Shown: piece by piece, positions 57,806-64,000 of the stretch
How positions within the stretch are numbered: position 1 is the stretch's first letter
How the letters are laid out: every line of letters starts with the position of its first letter
Source: Fidelibacterota bacterium
GTDB taxonomy: Bacteria; Pseudomonadota; Alphaproteobacteria; Rhodospirillales; Rhodospirillaceae
Length of the DNA stretch: 64,000 bases
Direction: 5' to 3'
NCBI GenBank assembly: GCA_947476625.1
Contig: CANJRA010000001.1
Span: forward strand, 124,001-188,000
Notes under the pieces: model-generated
What the model saw: the letters and a program-made list of their open reading frames with translations, nothing else
Told to the model about the DNA's origin: nothing
The model's database searches: none
Program-made: the position numbers and the translations under genes

Positions 57806-58564
57806 TCATGCCCCACTTTGTGGGCCACGCGCGCGCGGATAGCGTAGGGCTTCGTAGCTTTCGACCATGGCCGGCGTCGCCAACGAGTGGTACTCGGACG
57901 CATCGATCTCGACGACGCCGATGCGGGCACCCTTCAAGATCATCTGATTGAACGCGGGGCATACATAATAGAGGCCGTCGGTGCTGGCTTCCTTACGCAG
58001 CATGGCGCAGGCCGCATCAACGAAATCGCGGCCACGCGCAAAATAATAGAAGCCGGCCGTGGCGTGGCGGCTGATGGGGCGTTTCTCCGCCGCTTCCTCG
58101 ACGAGACCTTCATCGTTTAAGCGCACGAAGGACCAGCGCGGGTGAATGCCGCGGAAGGTGATGGTGCCGCCGTCCAGATTACGTTTTTTGAAATCGGCAA
58201 CGGCAGCGCCGAGGTCGATATCAAAAACCTGATCGCCATTGGTGATGATCAGCGGCTCATCATTGTTAATGTGCTCGATGGCAACGAGCGCCGTGCACGC
58301 AGCGCCGCCGGTATCGCTTTCAATTTCTACGAGGCGCGTGCCCGGGACAACGAGCTTAATGACATCGCCCAGATGGAAAGCGCGGTTTTCATCGCGCCGA
58401 ACGGCAGCGATGAGATTACCGCCCTGACGCAGCAGCGGATCAAGGCTGCGCAGAACTTTATCGATCATCGCCTCGCCGGCCACTTCGACCAGGCTTTTCG
58501 GATAAACGTGGCCAGCCTTAGTGAAGGCACTGCTGGAACCGGCCAGGAGCAAGAGGATGTTCAT
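57806..58564 (-). CDS. Sugar nucleotidyltransferase-like protein (paralogue 2)
   Basis: 252 residues; NILLLLAGSSSAFTKAGHVY then PKSLVEVAGEAMID, with LIITNGDQVFDIDLGAAVAD. The normal GxGxR loop is replaced by AGSSSAF, as in a subset of glycan-cluster NTases. It is related to the neighbour at 56730 (both have ARGRDFV, SFV and C-terminal Y/F-V-x-P segments: FYYFARGRDFVDAACAM versus MYRRGRDFVAAAHAM), so the pair arose by duplication. It is coupled to the HAD gene upstream by a 4-bp overlap. Confidence 0.83.
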   Translation of the reverse strand: MNILLLLAGSSSAFTKAGHVYPKSLVEVAGEAMIDKVLRSLDPLLRQGGNLIAAVRRDENRAFHLGDVIKLVVPGTRLVEIESDTGGAACTALVAIEHINNDEPLIITNGDQVFDIDLGAAVADFKKRNLDGGTITFRGIHPRWSFVRLNDEGLVEEAAEKRPISRHATAGFYYFARGRDFVDAACAMLRKEASTDGLYYVCPAFNQMILKGARIGVVEIDASEYHSLATPAMVESYEALRYPRARGPQSGA

Positions 58565-59217
58565 AGCGCTGTCTCCAGCAGGAGGCCTTTTTTGCCTTCA
58601 CATGCGGCAATCGCGCGTTGCAAGCGGGTGAGCGTCACGTCGGTTGGGTCGCGCACAGGCAGAACATGCGCACCCGACGCGCAGGCCGCTTTAATGCCGT
58701 TCTGATTGTCTTCGACGATCAAGCACTCTTCCGGCTTTATCTTTAGGCGTTCCATGGCAGTGAGATAAATTTCGGGGTCCGGCTTCGATTTCTTCACGTC
58801 TTCATTGGACAGAATCAGACTGAAGTAATCGTACAAGCTGGTAAGGCGCATCATGGAATGCACGCTCTCGCGGACGGCGTTGGAAGCGAGGCCGAGTTTG
58901 TAGCCGTCATTCGCCAAGCGCGACAATGCCAGTTCGTGGCTAAAAGTCGGACGGCAATGCGCATTGACGATCTGCATGGTGTAGAGCTGCTTAAGCTCGG
59001 AAATGATGTTGTGCAGGCCGCGCGGAAGGGTGTGCTCTTTACTTAGCATCTCCAACTTCGCGCGCGTCGGCAGTCCGTCATAGGCCGAGAGATGGTCGGC
59101 GCGGCTGATGCGCACGCCGAACAGCGCGAGCGCTTTATTGAGCGCTTCGTAGTGCCATTCGCGTGCGTCGACCAGCACACCGTCCATGTCGAAAATAACT
59201 GTCGTGATCTTGGACAT
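58561..59217 (-). CDS. HAD-superfamily phosphatase (beta-phosphoglucomutase-like)
   Basis: HAD motif I is VIFDMDGVLVDAREWHYEAL (DMDG), motif II GLASNAVRES, motif III region SKPDPEIYLTAMERL, and motif IV LIVEDNQNGIKAACASG. This is subfamily IA, with enzymes such as beta-phosphoglucomutase, phosphoglycolate phosphatase and sugar phosphatases. Here it probably removes phosphate from a sugar or polyol phosphate made or used by the neighbouring nucleotidyltransferases; inference from context. 218 residues. Gap of 15 bp to the phosphodiesterase gene. Confidence 0.87.
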   Translation of the reverse strand: MSKITTVIFDMDGVLVDAREWHYEALNKALALFGVRISRADHLSAYDGLPTRAKLEMLSKEHTLPRGLHNIISELKQLYTMQIVNAHCRPTFSHELALSRLANDGYKLGLASNAVRESVHSMMRLTSLYDYFSLILSNEDVKKSKPDPEIYLTAMERLKIKPEECLIVEDNQNGIKAACASGAHVLPVRDPTDVTLTRLQRAIAACEGKKGLLLETAL

Positions 59218-59232
59218 CTAAACTTTCTCCGC

Positions 59233-59865
59233 TCACGTCTCGCCCAGCAGGGCGCGCGCTTCAACCGGGCGATCCGTGCAGAGCATCAGGTTTTGGCTCC
59301 GCCTGCAATCGGACGCGGCAAGATGCGCCCAAAAGGCATCGGGAACGCGACGGTGAAGCTCCGGCGAGACCACGCATACTCTCTTTCCGGCATCCAAATG
59401 CGCAAGGATATCTTTCGCGGTGATCCAATCTTTCTCGAAGGCATCCAGCCAAATGCCGGCCGCCGCGTCATAAAAACACGGATCGCGCTCGAGATCGCTA
59501 TGGCGGACAAAGACCGGGAACCCGGCCTGCAGCCAGCCGCGAGTGTCGGGGATCGACATGTCGAAGACAAACCAATCCGCCGGCCGGTTGCGCTCCAGCG
59601 CGGCCGCGACGAGGCCCTGCAAACCGTCGGCTTTTACGTTGATAGCCATAGGCAGGTTCGCATTGTGGCGGTGGTGAAGCGCCAGGAAGTCGTCGAAGGT
59701 CATTTCCCGGCCGCGCGGGGGATCATGGGAAATGACGAGCCGGCCCGTGGCATCGCGAATATCGGTCTCGGTGCCGAAGCCCTGCTGGAAAGAGCGCTCA
59801 AAAGCCGCCGGTGTATTTTTCTCTTCCGGTGCGAGCCAGTAGCCGCGGTGACTGAGGACAATCAT
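59233..59865 (-). CDS. PLC/GDPD-like phosphodiesterase
   Basis: A shortened TIM-barrel phosphodiesterase of 210 residues: VLSHRGYWLAPEEKNTPAAF (HRG, then NT), GTETDIRDATGRLVISHDPP (E-T-D metal site plus the second catalytic His). These are the GDPD/PI-PLC catalytic elements, but the remainder is divergent from UgpQ. As the first gene of the five-gene run, it may hydrolyse a glycerophospho- or polyol-phospho-substituent, or act in reverse like a polymer-modifying enzyme. A typical GDPD is encoded separately at 4445-5182. Confidence 0.8.
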   Translation of the reverse strand: MIVLSHRGYWLAPEEKNTPAAFERSFQQGFGTETDIRDATGRLVISHDPPRGREMTFDDFLALHHRHNANLPMAINVKADGLQGLVAAALERNRPADWFVFDMSIPDTRGWLQAGFPVFVRHSDLERDPCFYDAAAGIWLDAFEKDWITAKDILAHLDAGKRVCVVSPELHRRVPDAFWAHLAASDCRRSQNLMLCTDRPVEARALLGET

Positions 59866-59948
59866 GCGTTCTGATAGCTTAATGGGGCAGGACGGTCAAA
59901 TCAGCGAGGGGCTGGAGCATCACAAAAACCAGTCTCGGCGCCCACATG

Positions 59949-60758
59949 CTAACCACTCGCGGCAGGCGTATTTTCCAGGCCTTTTTGGATGCGCCCGTTT
60001 CTTTCGTCGAAGCCCGGTTCGGTCATGAGGACATTGTTGTTTGAGAAGCCGCGATATTGATATCCCAGTCCATGCAGAAAGCTGATGGTTGGGAAGGCGA
60101 GTGGATTAAGGGGCTCGAAACCGGTGCCGCACTCAATAAAAACCACGCGCGGCCTATAAGCGGACCAATCATTCGAACGTAGCGCCGGCAACTCGGAATC
60201 CTCGATGTCGATCGTCATGAAATCAATGACGGTTCCTTGCGGCACATGCTGGCGCAAAATCTCGGCCAAGGTCATGGCCGGAACCTCAACCGGGGCGGTA
60301 AAGTTCGGCGGGAAATCGTTGGGGTCCATTGCCACCCTGGAGACTTTGTGACCCGCCGGCGCATTGAGAGCGGCAAAATAGAGCGATTGGCCCAGGTCGC
60401 TGACGGCGGCATTGACGAATGTATCGCGCGGACGAATGGACTTGAACTCAGTCTCAAATTGCAAGTTGGCGTCGACACAGACGCCGTGCCATCCCATGAC
60501 ATAAAAAAGATACGTGTTGGACGTGCTGATGGGATGATTGCACCCGACATCGAGGTAAAAGCCCGGCCGCCCGCTGCGGAATCTGGCTTTCATATATTGG
60601 CGCAACCAAAGGTCTTCGCCTGAACTCGAAAACGCAAGGTTCATGAACGGCCACGCACGGCCGTCGATTTTGGCGGGAACCAAGAGGTGATGTAGTCCTA
60701 CTGTCTTCATAACCGACATCAATTCGTTGTAACGCTGCAGCCACTGCTCTTCCGACAT
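59949..60758 (-). CDS. FkbM family methyltransferase
   Basis: SAM-binding motif YLDVGCNHPISTSNTYLFYV (DVGCN) and GVCVDANLQF; DFMTIDIEDSELPALRSNDW and PRVVFIECGTGFE are typical of the FkbM group. These enzymes methylate hydroxyls, often sugars in surface glycans or antibiotics. 269 residues. It lies 83 bp upstream of the five-gene nucleotidyltransferase cluster on the same strand, so it may be part of it. Its own promoter must lie in the long spacer 60759-61127. Confidence 0.87.
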   Translation of the reverse strand: MSEEQWLQRYNELMSVMKTVGLHHLLVPAKIDGRAWPFMNLAFSSSGEDLWLRQYMKARFRSGRPGFYLDVGCNHPISTSNTYLFYVMGWHGVCVDANLQFETEFKSIRPRDTFVNAAVSDLGQSLYFAALNAPAGHKVSRVAMDPNDFPPNFTAPVEVPAMTLAEILRQHVPQGTVIDFMTIDIEDSELPALRSNDWSAYRPRVVFIECGTGFEPLNPLAFPTISFLHGLGYQYRGFSNNNVLMTEPGFDERNGRIQKGLENTPAASG

Positions 60759-61127
60759 CGGTCTTCTCTAAATTGTGTTGTAAGTAATCCGGCGTCCAGT
60801 TTGCGATAGGACCGTTAGCATTACCACATTTAAAACCTCAACGAGAACGACCACGCGTGATCGCGCCGGCAAATGCGAAATGTCTTTTTATGAAAAGGCC
60901 GCACGCTTGTAAAAAGTCCGGCCGAAATAAGAGGGGCAGCGTGACGCTATAAAACAACAGCCCGGGAAATGAGCGCGCGCACCGCAGCGCAGCACGCTTA
61001 AATTGCGGTCATCTTGCGCAAGGTTCATAGATCGGCGAGCCGGACAGGCGTATATTAGATGCTTACGTGTTAGTTCGTTTGTCTTGTTGTGATCGCGAGT
61101 CCCCTGAACATTCTGGGAGGTTCGAAC
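60759..61127. other. 369-bp intergenic region between FkbM and DUF2189 genes
   Basis: This divergent spacer has no open frame with homology and I see no strong terminator or tRNA. It is slightly AT-richer than its neighbours, with CTTTTTATGAAAAGG (an A/T palindrome) near 60885. Promoters for both genes must be here. GGGAGG at 61118-61123 is the ribosome site of the DUF2189 gene. Confidence 0.4.
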
Positions 61128-61940
61128 ATGGCACTCATTACTGGCTTAGCTAACGAACACGCCACTCACCTTAACGTCCGCAAACTTTCGCTGGTTGATC
61201 TCGAAGATGCCTTGTTGAAAGGAATCGAAGACTTCAAAGCGAAGCCGACTTTCGGCGTTTTCGTTATTTTGATTTACCCCCTCGTGACACTGGCCGCCTT
61301 TATGGTGGTCTCCAATTACGACTTGTTGCCTGTCGTATTTCCCGCCGTTGCAGGGTTTCTGATGGTTGGGCCGTTCTTCACGATCAGCATGTGCGAGATG
61401 AGCCGCAGACGCGAAGCCGGTGAGGATATCTCGGGCCTTGGCGTATTCGACTTTCATCGATCGCCGGCCGTTCAGGATATTGTGCTGCTCGGCCTCATGC
61501 TGGTGGCGCTGTTTTTCCTGTGGATTGCGACGGCCATGACGCTTTATGGGCTGACGATGGGCGATCCCTGGCAAAGCGCGCCGGCTGCGCTGGGTAGCGG
61601 ATTTGTGGAGCGGCTCTTCACGACCGGCGCGGGGTGGACACTGATCATCGTTGGCAATGCCATGGGATTTTTGTTCGCTGTCGCTGCGTTTTGCATCGGC
61701 GCGTTGTCGTTCCCGATGCTGCTCGATCAACGGCATAGTCACGTGAGCATTGGTACGGCGGTGCAGACGTCGATTCAGGTGGTCTTGGCCAATCCCGTCA
61801 TGATGGCGCTATGGGGATTGATCATTGTTGGATCGATGATCATCGGCGCCGTGCCGCTGCTGGTAGGATTGTCGGTAGTGATACCGATTTTGTGTCACGC
61901 CACGTGGCACTTTTACCGCAAGGCCGTCACGCTGAACTAG
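61128..61940 (+). CDS. DUF2189 membrane protein
   Basis: From ATG 61128, which follows a GGGAGG site, the product has 270 residues and about six membrane segments (for example FVILIYPLVTLAAFMVVSNY and DIVLLGLMLVALFFLWIATA). The N-terminal WL-like segment NVRKLSLVDLEDALLKGIED and the late LLVGLSVVIPILCHATWHFY are DUF2189 marks. Members occur widely in alphaproteobacteria; function is unknown. The gene ends in a TAG that overlaps the stop of the convergent OGFr-like gene. Confidence 0.87.
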   Translation: MALITGLANEHATHLNVRKLSLVDLEDALLKGIEDFKAKPTFGVFVILIYPLVTLAAFMVVSNYDLLPVVFPAVAGFLMVGPFFTISMCEMSRRREAGEDISGLGVFDFHRSPAVQDIVLLGLMLVALFFLWIATAMTLYGLTMGDPWQSAPAALGSGFVERLFTTGAGWTLIIVGNAMGFLFAVAAFCIGALSFPMLLDQRHSHVSIGTAVQTSIQVVLANPVMMALWGLIIVGSMIIGAVPLLVGLSVVIPILCHATWHFYRKAVTLN

Positions 61941-62415
61941 CTTGCGTTACGCCAGAACGCGAGGGTGCGCGGCGAGATAACGCCCGCACCTTCGTGAGCG
62001 GCGATATCCTCGAGACACGCGCGCAGGCCAGCCGCTTCGGCCTCTAATCCTGCGTATTTCAGAAAAAGTAAAATGCGCGTTAGGCGTAGATGGTTATGGT
62101 TAGCGGGTTCGAGCCAATGGGCCCGCGCGCGATGGTATTCCCTCTGCGAACGAGTCCAAGAAACTCCATCATAAGATCAAGCGAGCGGCGCACGCGCGCC
62201 CGAAGATCGGCGTCAGCGCGAAACGCCGCCTGATCAGCTGTCGATAATATCGGGGCGTCGGGATTGAAGCGGCTGGGGTCCGGCAGCGGAAAGAGCCATT
62301 GAATAAAATCGTGAACCATTTCGAGCCGGCGGCGATCCCAGGCCCAGATTTCGTCGATCGTGCGCCCAGCGGAATCTAAACCGGCGCCGCGATAAAACGC
62401 GAGAAGTGCGGACAT
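61937..62415 (-). pseudogene. OGFr-domain-like protein, frameshifted
   Basis: From 62415 the frame begins LLAFYRGAGLDSAGRTIDEI then WDRRRLEMVHDFIQWLFPLP, matching the bacterial opioid-growth-factor-receptor-like domain (a motif W..xLE..HDxIQWLFP). It shifts at a CGCGCGCG run, 62124-62131; removing one CG gives AHWLEPANHNHLRLTRILLF and RACLEDIAAHEGAGVISPRT to TAG 61937-61939. Those residues fit the usual C-terminal part of the family. Restored length is about 159 residues. Function is unknown in bacteria. Confidence 0.75.
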
Positions 62416-62573
62416 CCGGGTAGTTTAACGCAAAAGAGAAAGCCGCGCTGCGCCGGAGATGGGTGGGGATCCGTCATTCGAGGGGGAGGGGAAGAGGACG
62501 GGACCATCATAGGGCGCAGCGCGCGGACGATACGGATTTTTCTGTGCCGTCCTTTAGCTTTTAGGCCGCAGTA

Positions 62574-63035
62574 TTAAGCGACGTTCGCGAGAACCGGGGC
62601 TTCAGCCGGCGCCGCGCTCGCAATCGTTACGCGGCGAGGCTTCAAGGCTTCGGGCACAACGCGCTTCAACTCGATATGGAGAAGGCCGTTCTCAAAGCGC
62701 GCGCCGGAGACTTGGATATGGTTCGCGAGCTCGAATTTGCGCTCGAACGAACGCCCGGCGATGCCGCGGTAGAGATAGGCCGCCTTATCGGGGTCTTGCG
62801 GGGCTTTGCCGCGCACCGTGAGGGTATTGTTCTCGACTTGGACATCGAGATCATTCTCGCCAAACCCAGCCACGGCAAAAGTGATGCGGTAATTGTCTTC
62901 GTCGGCTTTGACAATGTTATAGGGCGGGTACGCAAAATGGGTGTCGTCGAGACGGGTCGCGGCGTCGAATACACGCGCCAGATTGTCGAAGCCAACGGAT
63001 GCACGGAAAAGTGGGGAAAGGTCGAATGTACGCAT
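62574..63035 (-). CDS. Small heat shock protein (Hsp20/IbpA type)
   Basis: From ATG 63035, preceded by GGAGGA, 153 residues: N-terminal FDLSPLFRASVGFDNLARVF, alpha-crystallin core YNIVKADEDNYRITFAVAGF with ENTLTVRGK-like strand and KFELANHIQVSGARFENGLL, then the C-terminal basic stretch. This is the alphaproteobacterial class A/IbpA-like family, a holdase chaperone for unfolded proteins. Its leader contains a ROSE-like thermometer and an RpoH-type promoter lies before it, both fitting heat induction. Confidence 0.95.
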   Translation of the reverse strand: MRTFDLSPLFRASVGFDNLARVFDAATRLDDTHFAYPPYNIVKADEDNYRITFAVAGFGENDLDVQVENNTLTVRGKAPQDPDKAAYLYRGIAGRSFERKFELANHIQVSGARFENGLLHIELKRVVPEALKPRRVTIASAAPAEAPVLANVA

Positions 63036-63157
63036 AGTGATATCCTCCAATGAGCAATACCGAAGGCGCGTTTAACGGGCCATCACCGTGATGGACCATA
63101 GGGCCGCGCCGTTATGCCGCGAACGCAACAGACCCCGTTCGGGCATCCGTTGCCCGA
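63036..63157 (-). ncRNA. ROSE-like RNA thermometer in hsp20 5' leader
   Basis: On the minus strand the leader has a first hairpin TCGGGCA/TGCCCGA (63139-63157), a middle nested hairpin with outer GGCGCG/CGCGCC (63065-63110) and inner CCATCA/TGATGG, and a last hairpin ATTGCT loop CATTGG AGGAT (63042-63058) that buries the AGGA of the ribosome site. UUGCU facing AGGA with a bulged G is the ROSE hallmark, known from rhizobial hsp20 leaders. Melting on heating would open translation. Confidence 0.78.
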
Positions 63158-63160
63158 TCC

Positions 63161-63188
63161 ATCTAAGAAATGCCGCAGGGCTTTCAAG
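63161..63188 (-). promoter_or_regulatory. RpoH (sigma-32)-type promoter for hsp20
   Basis: On the minus strand CTTG (63185-63188) and CTTAGAT (63161-63167) are 17 bp apart. This matches the alphaproteobacterial heat-shock consensus CTTG-N17/18-CYTATNT except one base. Transcription would begin near 63155, at the top of the ROSE-like leader. Confidence 0.65.
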
Positions 63189-63206
63189 CCCCGGAAAAGA
63201 ATTTTT

Positions 63207-64000
63207 TTAACCGGGGCGCCCGGAGCGGCGGGTTACCACCCACGCCAGAACAGCGGCGGTAGCTACCAGCGTGGAGGCCAATAAAAAGGGCGCGCCCGCC
63301 ATTTGCACATCTTTCCCGGCGATGGCGCGCGAGAAGGTGAGCGTGAACAGCGACGGACCAATCATGCCGGTAATACCTAGAATACTACTGAGCGCCCCCT
63401 GAAGCTCGCCTTGCTCGGTAGGGGCGACATGACGGGTCATGAGCGCTTGAGACGCGGGGCCGTATAACCCCCACAGCGCAGCCACGGGGATACCAAGACA
63501 GAAGATGAGACCGGTGGGTGCGAGGCCGTAGATCGCAAATCCCACAACCGCGCAGGACAGGCCGATCAGCAGCGTGGGACGTTCGCCGAGGCGTTTGACC
63601 GTCGGCTTCACAAAGACGCCCTGCACGGCGACGATCGCGACGCCGAACCCGGCCATGGCGAGGCCGACAGTGGTTTCGCTCCAGCCGTAGCGGTAGGCGG
63701 TATAGAGCACAAACACGCTGGGCAACGCGTTGTGAGACAGCGTGTAGAGAAAGTGCACCATCGCAAGGCCGGCAAGTTCGGTATGCGAGCGCAACAACTT
63801 CAGCGCACCAATCGGGTTGGCGCGCCGCCAGGAAAACGGCTTACGCCTTTCCGGCGGCAGGGATTCCGGCAGAACAAACAGGCCGTAGAGCGCGTTGGTC
63901 AGGCTTAAGCCGCCAGCCACCCAAAACGGCAAATGCAGATCGATGCCGCCGAGTACACCGCCCAGCGCCGGCCCCAGAATAAAGCCCAGCCCAAAGGCGA
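63207..64000 (-). CDS. MFS transporter (TCR/Tet-like), 5' partial
   Basis: The gene runs off the window's right edge; the visible part covers the last ~260 residues of a 12-helix MFS protein. FAFGLGFILGPALGGVLGG is motif C of the drug-antiporter group, and FGVAIVAVQGVFVKPTVKRL then ERPTLLIGLSCAVVGFAIYG lies at the central loop. Related to Tet(A)-type proton/drug antiporters; substrate is not known. It is on the same strand as hsp20, with the RpoH promoter 20 bp beyond its stop. Confidence 0.87.
   Translation of the reverse strand, partial: AFGLGFILGPALGGVLGGIDLHLPFWVAGGLSLTNALYGLFVLPESLPPERRKPFSWRRANPIGALKLLRSHTELAGLAMVHFLYTLSHNALPSVFVLYTAYRYGWSETTVGLAMAGFGVAIVAVQGVFVKPTVKRLGERPTLLIGLSCAVVGFAIYGLAPTGLIFCLGIPVAALWGLYGPASQALMTRHVAPTEQGELQGALSSILGITGMIGPSLFTLTFSRAIAGKDVQMAGAPFLLASTLVATAAVLAWVVTRRSGRPG

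Noticed and set aside
63207-64000. Tetracycline-resistance determinant from TCR/Tet-like MFS similarity.
   Set aside because: Only part of the gene is visible, no TetR gene is adjacent in view, and the family includes many general pumps.

Overview
The window is GC-rich chromosomal DNA from an alphaproteobacterium; I cannot place it below class level. The main evidence is gene order: fur, olsBA-like genes, miaB, phoH, ybeY, corC, lnt, a cro-type regulator, metK, trmB, rimP, nusA, ylxR, infB, rbfA, truB, rpsO and pnp, followed elsewhere by hemD/mitofilin/hemY divergent from tsaD, and DUF1674 (SDHAF4-like) beside htpX and rsmB. MmcB, HemY and ornithine-lipid type acyltransferases point the same way. 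There is no rRNA, tRNA, CRISPR array, insertion sequence or prophage that I can see.

Layout. 1-2.9 kb: end of hldE (LPS heptose), a broken lipoprotein, mmcB, panD and a broken GNAT gene. 2.9-23 kb, almost all minus strand: a nitronate-monooxygenase-like enzyme, a glycerophosphodiesterase, then the translation/RNA block pnp to rimP, trmB-metK, a regulator, and lnt-corC-ybeY-phoH-miaB. 23-27.3 kb: olsA/olsB-like acyltransferases, Fur, TusA-like, rimI and tsaB. 27.3-36 kb: a dipeptidase, hemY, a very large hemD/charged-helix/mitofilin fusion, tsaD, a nucleotide-sugar epimerase and gpsA. 36-43.9 kb: a manC-like enzyme with a basic tail, a YciI/Rieske/VOC operon, acs, a LysR-azoreductase pair and a broken TPR gene. 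44-50.4 kb: DUF1674, htpX, methyltransferases, rsmB, bfd/bfr and a glycosyltransferase. 50.4-57 kb: a peptide-type ABC importer without its ATPases, a glycosyltransferase remnant and a NarL-type two-component pair. 56.7-60.8 kb: a surface-polymer-like cluster of two nucleotidyltransferases, cupin, HAD, PLC-like phosphodiesterase and FkbM methyltransferase. 61-64 kb: DUF2189, a broken OGFr-like gene, hsp20 and a partial MFS pump.

Regulation visible in the sequence: a promoter followed by an intrinsic terminator in the rimP-nusA-infB leader (an attenuator candidate); an RpoH-type promoter and ROSE-like RNA thermometer before hsp20; two 7-1-7 Fur-type boxes before bfd; a hairpin-rich rpsO-pnp spacer; clear terminators after bfd and after the cro-type regulator.

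The strangest global property is the number of interrupted genes. Five reading frames are broken by shifts best explained as 2-bp changes in dinucleotide repeats (mostly GC runs), four others by single in-frame stop codons, and one glycosyltransferase lacks its N-terminal half. Either the assembly has a systematic error or this lineage is accumulating slippage mutations; raw reads would decide.
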